A stretch of 64,000 nt of DNA from Myroides sp. 1354 (GTDB lineage Bacteria; Bacteroidota; Bacteroidia; Flavobacteriales; Flavobacteriaceae), in the NCBI RefSeq assembly GCF_030324495.1, contig NZ_JACAGN010000012.1, positions 1,348 to 65,347 of the forward strand, given 5' to 3'. A program made the translations under genes and the position numbers. Position 1 is the first letter of the stretch. Each line of letters opens with the position of its first letter. Shown in pieces: positions 1-7,834 of the stretch. The notes under the pieces were generated by a model. That model did not search any database. It was not told the origin of the DNA and saw only the letters and a list, made by a program, of their open reading frames with translations.

Positions 1-84
1 AGGAAAGAGGAAAGAGGAAAGAGGAAAGAGGAAAGAGGAAAGAGGAAAGAGGAAAGAGGAAAGAGGAAAGAGGAAAGAGGAAAG
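1..84. repeat. Perfect heptamer tandem array (AGGAAAG x12)
   Basis: Twelve uninterrupted copies of the 7-bp unit AGGAAAG run from the first base of the window, so the array probably continues to the left. It ends just before the yebC terminator. Similar purine-rich heptads recur at 5754-5823 and, on the other strand, at 6141-6177. No reading frame through it looks like a protein. Confidence 0.97.
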
Positions 85-113
85 GGGAATGCTCACCATC
101 TCAACCAACCAAC

Positions 114-143
114 AAAAAAAAGCTTCCTTTTGGAAGCTTTTTT
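114..143. terminator. Intrinsic terminator after yebC
   Basis: A stem AGCTTCC/GGAAGCT with a 4-nt loop is flanked by A-runs on the left and T-runs on the right. It lies 20 nt past the stop codon of the minus-strand YebC gene and could work in both directions. Confidence 0.85.
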
Positions 144-163
144 ATATATTTAGAAAAAAGAGA

Positions 164-874
164 TTACGCCATCGTTGTAAAAACGTTTTGAACGTCATCG
201 TCTTCTTCAATTTTGTCTAATAATTTTTCAACATCTGCTTGTTCAGCTTCTGACAATTCTTTAGTAACTTGTGGAATACGGTCAAATCCTGAAGATAAGA
301 TTTCAATATTTCTACTTTCTAATTCTTTTTGGATGGCTCCAAAGCTTTCAAAAGGAGCATAAATCATTACACCATCCTCATCTTCAAAGATTTCGTCTAT
401 ACCAAAATCGATTAACTCCAATTCAAATTCTTCTAAATCTCTATTGACGTCTGTCGGTATTCTGAAGTTACAAGTATGATCAAACATAAACTCTACTGAA
501 CCTGAAGTTCCCAAAGTACCATTGCATTTATTGAAGTAACTTCTAATGTTAGCAACTGTGCGGTTATTGTTATCCGTAGCACATTCAATTAAGAAGGCAA
601 TCCCGTGAGGACCATAGCCTTCAAAGATTACTTCTTTATAGTTTTCAGTGTCTTTATCAGTAGCACGTTTTATTGCACGCTCAACGTTTTCTTTCGGCAT
701 ATTTGCTGCCTTAGCGTTTTGCATAACTGCACGTAAGCGAGAGTTTGTTTCTGGGTTAGGTCCACCTTCTTTAATAGCCATTACAATGTCCTTACCAATT
801 CTCGTAAACGTTTTTGCCATAGCAGACCAACGTTTTAGCTTACGTCCTTTTCTAAATTCAAACGCTCTTCCCAT
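164..874 (-). CDS. yebC: YebC/PmpR-family DNA-binding regulator (TACO1 family)
   Basis: This is a 236-residue protein of normal length for the YebC/PmpR/TACO1 family. The N-terminus MGRAFEFRKGRKLKRW, the block GPNPETNSRLR and the following NMPKENVERAIKRA are family signatures, and an acidic C-terminal half (EEDDD near the end) is also typical. Members bind DNA or act on translation of particular peptides; which role applies here cannot be read from sequence. The ATG at 872-874 starts the conserved N-terminus, so the start is secure. A promoter with a perfect TATTTTTG lies 27 nt upstream and a strong hairpin terminator follows the stop, so it appears to be a single-gene unit. Confidence 0.93.
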   Translation of the reverse strand: MGRAFEFRKGRKLKRWSAMAKTFTRIGKDIVMAIKEGGPNPETNSRLRAVMQNAKAANMPKENVERAIKRATDKDTENYKEVIFEGYGPHGIAFLIECATDNNNRTVANIRSYFNKCNGTLGTSGSVEFMFDHTCNFRIPTDVNRDLEEFELELIDFGIDEIFEDEDGVMIYAPFESFGAIQKELESRNIEILSSGFDRIPQVTKELSEAEQADVEKLLDKIEEDDDVQNVFTTMA

Positions 875-901
875 AATAATTTATAACTTGATTTAATACT
901 G

Positions 902-932
902 CAAAAATAAAAGATAAAAAAAATATATCATA
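902..932 (-). promoter_or_regulatory. Promoter of yebC
   Basis: On the minus strand a perfect TATTTTTG (902-909) matches the Bacteroidota -7 consensus TAnnTTTG. About 19 nt further upstream lies TTATG, a weak -33 match. Distance to the ATG is 27 nt. Confidence 0.6.
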
Positions 933-960
933 AAAAAGAGGGGCTTATTTTAAGCCCCTG
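932..960 (-). terminator. Intrinsic terminator of gcvT
   Basis: A perfect 9-bp stem (AGGGGCTTA/TAAGCCCCT, 939-959) with a 3-nt loop is followed on the minus strand by a T-run (A-run at 932-937). It sits 14 nt after the gcvT stop. Confidence 0.88.
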
Positions 961-973
961 ATTTTTGATTCAA

Positions 974-2056
974 TTATTTCTTGTAAAACGGTGTTTTTAC
1001 CACTTTTGCTTCAATATCGTTTTTTCTGATTCGAATGTAAATTGCACTTCCTTCAGCTGCATGGTCTAAAGTTATATATCCCATTCCGATTCCCTTTCCT
1101 AAAGAAGGTGACATCGTTCCGGAAGTAACTTTTCCAATTACTGCTCCTGAAGCATCAACAATTTCGTAGTCGTGTCTTGGAATTCCTTTTTCTACCAATT
1201 CAAATCCTACTAATTTGTTTTGTAATCCTGCTTCTTTTTGAGCTTTTAAAATATCTGCACTGATGAAATCTTTTGTGAATTTAGTCACCCATCCTAATCC
1301 TGCTTCTAAAGGAGAAATTTCGTCGTTTAGTTCGTTACCGTATAAACAGTATCCCATTTCTAAACGTAAAGTATCACGCGCTGCTAATCCGATAGGTTTG
1401 ATTCCCCAATTCGCACCCGCTTCAAATACTTTGTTCCAAATCATTTCGATATCTTCGTTTTTCGCGTAGATTTCAAAACCTCCAGAACCTGTATAACCTG
1501 TTGCAGAAATCACTACATCCTTTGCTCCAGCGAAGGTATCAATTGTGAAGTTGTAAAATTTAAGATCTGTTAAGTTTACTGAAGTTAAGCTTTGCATTGC
1601 TTCAACCGCTTTAGGTCCTTGGATTGCTAAAATAGAATAGCTGTCAGATAGGTTTTCAAGCGTTGCATTTACCTCATTGTGTTGGTTAATCCACGCCCAA
1701 TCTTTATCGATATTCGATGCGTTTACCACCATTAAGTATTCGTTCTCGTTTACTCTATAGGTAATGATATCGTCGATTACTCCTCCTTTTTCATTTGGAA
1801 AATAACAGTATTGTGCTTTTCCATCTACTAAAGTAGAAGCATCATTTGAAGTAACTTTTTGGATTAATGGCAAGGCATTCGGTCCAGATAATTTGAAAAT
1901 TCCCATGTGAGATACATCAAATACCCCTACACCGTTTCGTACTGTCTCGTGTTCTGCATTTACACCTTCATATTGAACAGGCATTGAGAATCCTGCAAAT
2001 GGAACCATTTTAGCTCCTAAACCTTCGTGAATGTGATTTAAAGTTACTTGTTTCAT
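974..2056 (-). CDS. gcvT: Aminomethyltransferase, glycine cleavage T protein
   Basis: GcvT transfers the methylene group of glycine from the lipoylated H protein to tetrahydrofolate, releasing ammonia. The protein is 360 residues from the chosen start, the usual family length. Visible signatures are MVPFAGFSMPVQYEG near the N-terminus, VGVFDVSHMG, the central IDDIITYRV, TGYTGSGGFEIY and LRLEMGYCLYGNEL. An in-frame ATG lies five codons further upstream (2071), but MKQVTLNHIHEG is where homologous T proteins normally begin. It has its own terminator at 932-960. The P and H proteins are not nearby, as is common in this phylum. Confidence 0.96.
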   Translation of the reverse strand: MKQVTLNHIHEGLGAKMVPFAGFSMPVQYEGVNAEHETVRNGVGVFDVSHMGIFKLSGPNALPLIQKVTSNDASTLVDGKAQYCYFPNEKGGVIDDIITYRVNENEYLMVVNASNIDKDWAWINQHNEVNATLENLSDSYSILAIQGPKAVEAMQSLTSVNLTDLKFYNFTIDTFAGAKDVVISATGYTGSGGFEIYAKNEDIEMIWNKVFEAGANWGIKPIGLAARDTLRLEMGYCLYGNELNDEISPLEAGLGWVTKFTKDFISADILKAQKEAGLQNKLVGFELVEKGIPRHDYEIVDASGAVIGKVTSGTMSPSLGKGIGMGYITLDHAAEGSAIYIRIRKNDIEAKVVKTPFYKK

Positions 2057-2240
2057 CGTGTTGTATATCAATTTTAATAATAGCGCTAAAGTAAACTAAT
2101 TTTATTGGATTTAAAAGCAGGAATTTATATTCAATAAAAGCATATTGATTTTGTGATATTTACACCTTAATTAAGATAAAGTTTAATAGTCTTCGAACTA
2201 TTTGTGTATTTTTTTTGAATTTTTGAAAACTTCTGTAGAG

Positions 2241-2272
2241 CTTGGTTTTCAGCTTGTTAGGTTGTATCTTTG
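2241..2272 (+). promoter_or_regulatory. Promoter of the small membrane protein gene
   Basis: CTTG at 2241-2244 and a perfect TATCTTTG at 2265-2272 are separated by 20 nt, a good Bacteroidota housekeeping promoter. It lies inside the longest open frame, which argues for the downstream ATG at 2299 as the true start. Confidence 0.7.
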
Positions 2273-2298
2273 CGGTATATTTAAAAAGAAACAAAACT

Positions 2299-2604
2299 AT
2301 GGAAAAAGGATTGAAAATAGGCGCAATGCTATTGTTATTAGCAGGTATGCTAAGCTTGCCAAAAGATTTTTATGAATTGACAAAATTCATCTTGATTGCA
2401 TTATTCGGTATCCTAGCTTACAATTCACATGTGGAGGCAAATATTAAAGGTACTGGGCTTTATGTTGCTTTAATCATTTTGTTTCAACCTTTCGTGCCAA
2501 TTCCATTTGGAACTACAGTTTGGATGGTTATTCACGGTGCAATTATAGCATTTTTAGCTTTTACTTTATTTGCTCCTAAAAGTAAGCTTCGCAAAGCTAT
2601 TTAA
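2299..2604 (+). CDS. Small integral membrane protein, possibly DUF6804 family
   Basis: A 101-residue, very hydrophobic protein with about three to four membrane segments: GAMLLLLAGMLSL, the stretch after YELTKF, TGLYVALIILF and the stretch starting MVIHGAIIAF. The motif LPKDFYELTKFI and the small size resemble the flavobacterial DUF6804 family, but I cannot confirm that without a profile search. The start was placed at the ATG at 2299 because a promoter -7 box ends at 2272, downstream of the first in-frame codon. It is a single-gene unit with its own promoter and terminator. The function is unknown. Confidence 0.8.
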   Translation: MEKGLKIGAMLLLLAGMLSLPKDFYELTKFILIALFGILAYNSHVEANIKGTGLYVALIILFQPFVPIPFGTTVWMVIHGAIIAFLAFTLFAPKSKLRKAI

Positions 2605-2642
2605 TGAAAAGTTAATATACAAGAAATATTTATAAAATTTTA

Positions 2643-2674
2643 GTCTATCCAAAATGCTTGGGTAGACTTTTTTT
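2643..2674 (+). terminator. Intrinsic terminator after the small membrane protein
   Basis: GTCTATCC pairs with GGGTAGAC (one G-T pair) around a loop of about nine bases and is followed by seven T. It lies 38 nt after the stop codon. Confidence 0.82.
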
Positions 2675-2914
2675 ATGCTGCTAATCCCAATCAAATCAAG
2701 GGATACGAATCTAGAATTAATGTTTTCTAGTAAACGTATTGAATTCGTTAGCTTAAAATGGTTTATTCAGTATCTTTTATTAATATTTAGATATATTATT
2801 AATTTTTGTATTAAAATGTTTGATTATTGATTTTTTTTAGTATATTGCATAGGGTAAATAAATGTATTACTGTATTTTTTATTAGTTGTTAAAATTAGTA
2901 TTCAATCTTTCTTC

Positions 2915-2995
2915 TTACTTTGTGGGGACTTGGTTTAAGAGTAAAATGAATACGAAAGAAATTAAAAAGGGTTGCTGTGAAGCAACCCTTTTTTT
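2915..2995. ncRNA. Candidate short transcript or copA terminator region
   Basis: A -7-like TTACTTTG at 2915-2922 is followed 40 nt later by a strong hairpin (GGGTTGCT/AGCAACCC, 2969-2988) flanked by A-run and T-run. On the plus strand this would make a transcript of about 65 nt holding only a tiny open frame that runs into the hairpin. The same hairpin could instead end the minus-strand copper ATPase transcript, 130 nt past its stop. The -33 region is poor, so the RNA reading is weak. Confidence 0.3.
2964..2995. terminator. Bidirectional intrinsic terminator
   Basis: The 8-bp stem GGGTTGCT/AGCAACCC with loop GTGA lies between AAAAA and TTTTTTT, so it has a T-run in both directions. The nearest gene pointing at it is the minus-strand copper ATPase. 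Confidence 0.85.
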
Positions 2996-2997
2996 GT

Positions 2998-3128
2998 TAT
3001 CGGTTGACAGTTGATGGTTGTACGTTGTTTGTTGATGGTTATGAATTATCGGTGATCGGTTATGAAATCAACGAACAACGAACAACAAACAACAGACAAC
3101 AATCAACAATCAACAATCAACGTACACC
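2998..3128. repeat. Heptad-periodic imperfect palindrome
   Basis: The left half is a run of G/T-rich heptads (for example CGGTTGA, CAGTTGA, TGGTTGT) and the right half a run of C/A-rich heptads (ACGAACA, ACAAACA, ACAATCA x3). The halves are roughly reverse complementary, so the transcript could form one long hairpin. It fills the space between the stop codon of the copper ATPase gene and its probable terminator. Confidence 0.85.
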
Positions 3129-5666
3129 TCACAATTTCGTATTCTTCAAGCGCAGTGAATTGGCAATAACGGAAACAGAGCTAAAACTCATGGCTAAAGC
3201 AGCAATCATAGGTGAAAGTACAATTCCAAAGAAAGGAAATAAAATACCTGCGGCAATGGGAATACCAATACTGTTGTAAATAAAGGCAAAGAATAAATTT
3301 TCTTTGATATTCTTCATTACGTTATGGCTGAGTTGAATCGCTTGTGGAATCTTATCTATCTCTCCTTGTAAGAGTGTGATTTCTGCACTTTCAATGGCTA
3401 CATCCGTTCCTGTTCCCATGGCAATTCCAACATTCGCTTGTGCAAGGGCAGGAGCATCGTTGATTCCATCTCCAGCCATAGCGACAATTTTGCCTTCTTC
3501 TTGTAGTTTCTTGATCGCATTCAATTTGTCTTCGGGGAGTGCTTCCGCAAGAAATGTATGAATGCCCAATTGTTTAGAAACGGCTTGTGCGGTATTGTGA
3601 TTATCTCCGGTAATCATAATGACCTCAATGCCTTGTTGGGCTAGTTTTTGAATAGTTGTAAAGCTTGAGGCTTTGATTTTATCGTGCATCACCACATAAC
3701 CAACAACAGCTTGATTATCGGCTATGTAAGATATTGTTTTTCCTTCTTTTTGGATGGCTGTTACTTCAGTTCGTAAAGCATCGCTAATGGTTGCATTCAA
3801 CGATTGCATTAAGGCAGCATTTCCCAATGAAATACGCTTTTTATCTACCACACCTTGGATTCCTTTTCCAGTTACACTGGCAAACATTTTGACAGGAGTC
3901 AACCCAATGTTTTTATCCTTAGCCGTTTGTATAAAAGCCAAGGCTAAGGGGTGTTCGCTATTTTGATTTAAGGAAGCCGTGAGATGCAATAAGGTTTCTT
4001 CGTTGTACTCTGTTTGGGTAGCGACAATTTTTTCGATTGAAGGTTTCCCTTCTGTTAAGGTACCCGTTTTGTCTGTAATCAATACGTTGATTTTATTGGC
4101 TGTCTCTAAGGCTTCTGCATTTTTGATGAGAATTCCATTTTGAGCTCCTTTGCCAATTCCCACCATGATTGACATGGGAGTGGCTAGTCCTAAAGCACAA
4201 GGACAAGCAATAATCAAAACCGCTAATGCATTGATAAATGCATAGGCCAATTTCGGCTCGGGACCGAAGAATTTCCACAAAAGAAAAGTTACAATCGATA
4301 CGAGAATTACCGTTGGAACGAAATAAGTAGATACTTTATCGGCCAATTTTTGAATAGGTGCACGAGAGCGACTCGCATTGTTCACCATGTCAATAATTTG
4401 CGAAAGTAAGGTGTCTTTGCCTACCTTTTCCGCTTGCATGATAAATGAGGTATTGCTGTTGATTGTTCCAGCAACTACGTTGTCGTTTTTTGTTTTTTCT
4501 ACGGGAATAGGCTCTCCTGTGATCATCGATTCATCAATGGTAGCATGACCTTCAAGGATAATCCCATCCACAGGAATTTTCTCTCCTGGTTTTACGCGTA
4601 GTTTATCGTTTTTGAGAATGGCTTCAATCGCCACTTTCTCTTCTGTATGATCATCGTTGATTTTAGTGGCTTCCGTAGGGGATAGTTTCAATAGTTCTTT
4701 GATGGCTGAATTCGTTCTACTGTGTGCCTTAGCCTCCATTACTTGACCCAACATTACCAGGGTTAAAATTACGGCTACCGATTCAAAATACAAGTGAATC
4801 CCGTGCTCTCCTCTAAAATCCTCAGGGAATAAATTGGGAAAGAATAGAGCAACTACGCTGAAAATCAACCCAGCAGCTCCACCCAATCCAATTAAGCTAA
4901 ACATGTTGAGATTCCACGTTTTAAAAGACACCCAAGCACGTTGAAAAAATGTCCAACAAATATATACTACGGGAAGGGTAAAGAGTAATTGCAAGTAGTT
5001 GTTGAGGTGCATGGGAATAACTTTTCCAATTGGATCTCCTGGTAACATGCTTCCCATAGATAAAATAAAAACGGGTAGGGTGAATAGAATCGCGTATTTT
5101 AATTTGCGCAACATATCAGGATAGGTGGTGTCTTCAGGTTCTATGTGTACGGTTTTAGGCACTAAGTCCATCCCGCAAATAGGACAAGATCCTGGTTCAG
5201 TATAGGTTTTATCGCCTTCACATAACATCGGACAATAATATACCGTTTGTTCGATTTTAGCTGCTGGAATTTGCTCTAAATTCATCCCACATACCGGACA
5301 ACCCACATTGGTGTCGTATACTTTGTCTCCCTCACATAGCATCGGACAGAAATACTTACCCGCTTTATCCATCATATCGGATGGAATCTCTTGGTGAAAA
5401 TGATCTTCTTCACCCAATTCTACTGGAGGGAGTATTTCTTGTGTACCATCTTCTTTAGTGATTATTTCTTGTAAAATGTAATTTCCCTTTTTTAGCAAGG
5501 CTTTTTGAAGTGTAAGTGTATCAATATCGTGGTGTAAATCTAAATCAGCCTGTTCCTTTTCTAAAGAAACGGTTGCTTGAATACCATGTATTTCATTTAA
5601 CGTGTTTTCTACTTTGGTTCGACAACCATTGCAGCTCATTCCACTTACTTTGTATATCTTTTTCAT
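3129..5666 (-). CDS. copA: Heavy-metal (copper) translocating P-type ATPase
   Basis: An 845-residue P1B ATPase that should export copper across the inner membrane. An HMA domain (residues 1-68) has the metal site GMSCNGC (C12, C15). Two repeated heavy-metal-binding domains follow at about 105-132 and 143-170, each of the CPMLCEGDK...CPxCGM type. The core has the actuator TGEPIPVEK, the membrane metal site [10 protein letters not shown], the phosphorylation motif [10 protein letters not shown] and the hinge [16 protein letters not shown] is the copper/silver type of site. The start at 5666 ([12 protein letters not shown]) was chosen over an ATG 7 codons upstream because HMA domains begin there. 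No adjacent metal regulator or efflux gene is present. Confidence 0.95.
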   Translation of the reverse strand: MKKIYKVSGMSCNGCRTKVENTLNEIHGIQATVSLEKEQADLDLHHDIDTLTLQKALLKKGNYILQEIITKEDGTQEILPPVELGEEDHFHQEIPSDMMDKAGKYFCPMLCEGDKVYDTNVGCPVCGMNLEQIPAAKIEQTVYYCPMLCEGDKTYTEPGSCPICGMDLVPKTVHIEPEDTTYPDMLRKLKYAILFTLPVFILSMGSMLPGDPIGKVIPMHLNNYLQLLFTLPVVYICWTFFQRAWVSFKTWNLNMFSLIGLGGAAGLIFSVVALFFPNLFPEDFRGEHGIHLYFESVAVILTLVMLGQVMEAKAHSRTNSAIKELLKLSPTEATKINDDHTEEKVAIEAILKNDKLRVKPGEKIPVDGIILEGHATIDESMITGEPIPVEKTKNDNVVAGTINSNTSFIMQAEKVGKDTLLSQIIDMVNNASRSRAPIQKLADKVSTYFVPTVILVSIVTFLLWKFFGPEPKLAYAFINALAVLIIACPCALGLATPMSIMVGIGKGAQNGILIKNAEALETANKINVLITDKTGTLTEGKPSIEKIVATQTEYNEETLLHLTASLNQNSEHPLALAFIQTAKDKNIGLTPVKMFASVTGKGIQGVVDKKRISLGNAALMQSLNATISDALRTEVTAIQKEGKTISYIADNQAVVGYVVMHDKIKASSFTTIQKLAQQGIEVIMITGDNHNTAQAVSKQLGIHTFLAEALPEDKLNAIKKLQEEGKIVAMAGDGINDAPALAQANVGIAMGTGTDVAIESAEITLLQGEIDKIPQAIQLSHNVMKNIKENLFFAFIYNSIGIPIAAGILFPFFGIVLSPMIAALAMSFSSVSVIANSLRLKNTKL

Positions 5667-5753
5667 GGGATTTTGTGTTTTAAACACACTAAGTTCGGTT
5701 TTTTTTATGGATGAGGAGTTACATAATTTTTGGAAAGGGTTATATTATTTTAG

Positions 5754-5823
5754 AGAGAAGAGAGAAGAGAGAAGAGAGAAGAGAGAAGAGAGAAGAGAGA
5801 AGAGAGAAGAGAGAAGAGAGAAA
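5754..5823. repeat. Heptamer tandem array (AGAGAAG x10)
   Basis: Ten nearly perfect copies of AGAGAAG, the last one AGAGAAA. It is a one-base variant of the unit at 1-84 and lies upstream of the copper ATPase gene. Reading frames through it are repetitive and not believable as protein. Confidence 0.95.
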
Positions 5824-5897
5824 TCGAAACGCAGTGAAGATTCATCGAACACTAAAACAAATCGTAACGCAGTGGAGATTCATCGAATACCAAAACA
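5822..5897. repeat. Tandem duplication of a 38-bp REP-like unit
   Basis: Two 38-bp copies (5822-5859 and 5860-5897) differ at about six positions; each contains AACGCAGTG and GATTCATCGAA. The core sequence AATCGAAACG.AGTGAAGATTCA also occurs, in reverse orientation, inside 9205-9300, so this is a dispersed intergenic repeat family. Confidence 0.85.
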
Positions 5898-5948
5898 AAA
5901 CATAAACCTAATGAGATAAATGTAAAATAGGTGAGATAAAGAGGATCG

Positions 5949-5972
5949 TAGGGGCACAGGGTACTGTGCCTA
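5949..5972. repeat. GC-rich palindrome (GGCACAG/CTGTGCC)
   Basis: A 7-bp stem with a short loop lies in otherwise AT-rich DNA, inside the context TAGGGGCACAG...CTGTGCCTA. There is no T-run, so it is not a normal terminator. Confidence 0.6.
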
Positions 5973-6045
5973 ATAAAATGAAATATTTTTTTTAAAACGA
6001 ATTTCTACAACTTCACAAAAAAGCGAAAAAACAAAAAAAACCTTA

Positions 6046-6074
6046 CAAAAAAAACAACCCCTACAAAGGATTGG
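6046..6074 (-). terminator. Intrinsic terminator of the pseudouridine synthase gene
   Basis: On the minus strand CAATCCTT pairs with AGGGGTTG around TGT and is followed by eight T. It is 110 nt past the stop codon; the gap is filled by GGAAAGA heptads and GTTAACT repeats. A close copy of this terminator follows sdaA (11276-11305). Confidence 0.75.
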
Positions 6075-6140
6075 CTTTCTTTTATTGATATTCTTCCGTT
6101 AACTGTACCAAAGAATCTCCCCTTTAATCGAGAATTTTAC

Positions 6141-6190
6141 TTCTTTCCTCTCTCTCCTTTCCTCTTTCCTCTTTCCGTTAACTGTTAACT
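6141..6190. repeat. Heptads (GGAAAGA on minus strand) and GTTAACT repeats
   Basis: About three to four copies of the purine heptad, read on the minus strand, adjoin GTTAACTGTTAAC at 6177-6189. They start directly beyond the stop codon at 6185 and lie between the gene and its terminator. Confidence 0.7.
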
Positions 6191-6880
6191 ATTTATCGCA
6201 TCCCAAATCACATCTTGAGGAGTTGGAGCTACAATCGTCAAAATCTCTTTTGTTACAGGGTGTGTGAACGTTAAGGATCTTGCATGTAGGTGAATACCTC
6301 CATCGGGATTACTGCGATCGGCACCGTATTTCAGATCCCCTTTAATCGGGCAACCGACTGCTGCTAATTGGCAGCGAATCTGGTGATGACGTCCCGTGTG
6401 TAGATCAATTTCCAAAGCAGAATACGATTTCAATTGATGAAACATGCGATAGGTTAATTTTGCTTTTTTGCTATTGGGAACCTCTTTATTATGTGCTTTA
6501 GAGGTATTGTTCTTTGGGTTTCTCACCAAAAAGTGTTCTAAAGTATCTTCGACCTTTGGTGGAGCATCTTTTACCACCGCCCAATAGGTTTTTTTAGTTT
6601 CCCTATTTTTGAATGATTCATTCAAACGCGTTAAGGCTTTAGATGTTTTAGCAAATACTACAATGCCTGAAGTAGGGCGATCTAAGCGATGAACTACACC
6701 TAAATAGACTTCTCCTGGTTTGTTGTATTTGTGTTTTAAATATAGTTTAATAATCTCACTCAAAGGCATATCGCCCGTTTGATCGCCTTGAACCAAATCG
6801 CCTACGCGTTTGTTGATGACAATAAGGTGATTGTCTTCGTGTAAGATTTGTAAATTATCTGGAGTAGAAACAACTTTCAT
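6185..6880 (-). CDS. RluA-family RNA pseudouridine synthase
   Basis: A 231-residue protein of the RluA/RluC/RluD superfamily, which isomerises uridine in rRNA or tRNA. The catalytic motif HRLDRPTSGIVVFAKT holds the invariant aspartate, and GRHHQIRCQLAAVGCPI with DLKYGA forms the second family block. There is no N-terminal S4 domain, so it is the short form; the RNA target cannot be told. The start is the only sensible ATG. Its neighbour panB has its own terminator upstream, so the gene is probably transcribed separately. Confidence 0.92.
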   Translation of the reverse strand: MKVVSTPDNLQILHEDNHLIVINKRVGDLVQGDQTGDMPLSEIIKLYLKHKYNKPGEVYLGVVHRLDRPTSGIVVFAKTSKALTRLNESFKNRETKKTYWAVVKDAPPKVEDTLEHFLVRNPKNNTSKAHNKEVPNSKKAKLTYRMFHQLKSYSALEIDLHTGRHHQIRCQLAAVGCPIKGDLKYGADRSNPDGGIHLHARSLTFTHPVTKEILTIVAPTPQDVIWDAINS

Positions 6881-6897
6881 ACGATGAATTTTAAAAC

Positions 6898-6931
6898 AAA
6901 AATATCCTTTTAAATCTAAAAGGATATTTTT
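6898..6931 (-). terminator. Intrinsic terminator of panB
   Basis: A long AT-rich stem (AATATCCTTTTA/TAAAAGGATATT) with a short loop lies 27 nt after the panB stop and is flanked by A- and T-runs. Confidence 0.82.
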
Positions 6932-6957
6932 GAAGGTATATTTTGTAAAAAAACAGT

Positions 6958-7776
6958 TTAGTACTGTTCGTTTTCATTGGGGAAATCTACTGCTTTTACA
7001 TCGTCAACATATTGTGCAACAGCTTCTTTCATTTGGTCGAAAATGTTTAAATAACGACGTAAGAATTTTGGGTTGAACTCATGGGTTAATCCAATCATAT
7101 CATGGATTACCAATACTTGTCCATCTACGCCATTACCCGCTCCAATACCAATTACAGGAATCGAAATGCTTTCGGCTACTTTTTTCGCTAAAGACGCTGG
7201 AATCTTTTCTAATACAACGGCGAAACATCCAATTTCTTCCAACATTTTAGCGTCTTTCATCAATTGTTCTGCTTCTTCCTCTTCTTTGGCTCTAACCGTA
7301 TACGTTCCGAATTTGTAAATCGATTGTGGCGTTAAACCCAAATGTCCCATTACGGGAATACCTGCTTCTAAGATGCGTTTGATTCCTTCTTTAATCTCAA
7401 TACCTCCCTCCATTTTCACGGCATGCGCACCACTTTCTTTCATGATTCGAATCGAAGAACGCAACGCCTCTTTAGGATCTGATTGGTAAGAACCAAAAGG
7501 TAAATCAACTACAATTAAAGCGCGATCTGCACCTCGTACAACCGATTGTGCATGGTATATCATTTGGTCTAGTGTGATAGGTAATGTCGTTTCATGTCCA
7601 GCCATTACATTACTAGCTGAATCTCCAACTAACATTACATCCACTCCACCAGCCTCTAAAACTTTGGCCATTGAGTAATCATAACAAGTAAGCATTGATA
7701 TTTTTTCTCCATTGGCTTTCATATCAATCAGCGACTTAGTGGTCACTTTTTTATAATCTTTCTTTGCTACTGACAT
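6958..7776 (-). CDS. panB: 3-methyl-2-oxobutanoate hydroxymethyltransferase
   Basis: PanB makes ketopantoate from ketoisovalerate and methylene-tetrahydrofolate, the first committed step of pantothenate and CoA synthesis. The protein has 272 residues, the normal length. Family blocks are [36 protein letters not shown] (metal-binding Asp), [29 protein letters not shown] and [16 protein letters not shown]. The start [19 protein letters not shown] fits the family. No other pantothenate gene is nearby. Confidence 0.96.
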   Translation of the reverse strand: MSVAKKDYKKVTTKSLIDMKANGEKISMLTCYDYSMAKVLEAGGVDVMLVGDSASNVMAGHETTLPITLDQMIYHAQSVVRGADRALIVVDLPFGSYQSDPKEALRSSIRIMKESGAHAVKMEGGIEIKEGIKRILEAGIPVMGHLGLTPQSIYKFGTYTVRAKEEEEAEQLMKDAKMLEEIGCFAVVLEKIPASLAKKVAESISIPVIGIGAGNGVDGQVLVIHDMIGLTHEFNPKFLRRYLNIFDQMKEAVAQYVDDVKAVDFPNENEQY

Positions 7777-7834
7777 TGTTGTTTATTTTGTAATTCATTG
7801 TAAAAGTAGAGTAAAAAGACTTGAAATAAAAAAA

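Noticed and set aside
2946..3014. Leader peptide with attenuator at the 2964-2995 hairpin
   Set aside because: There is no plus-strand gene downstream that it could control.
2977..3279. 100-residue open frame over the heptad palindrome
   Set aside because: It is made of repeat sequence and the antisense of the copA end; no protein character.
5602..5919. Open frames through the AGAGAAG array
   Set aside because: The translation is only repeated Arg-Glu-Glu-Lys units from the tandem repeat.
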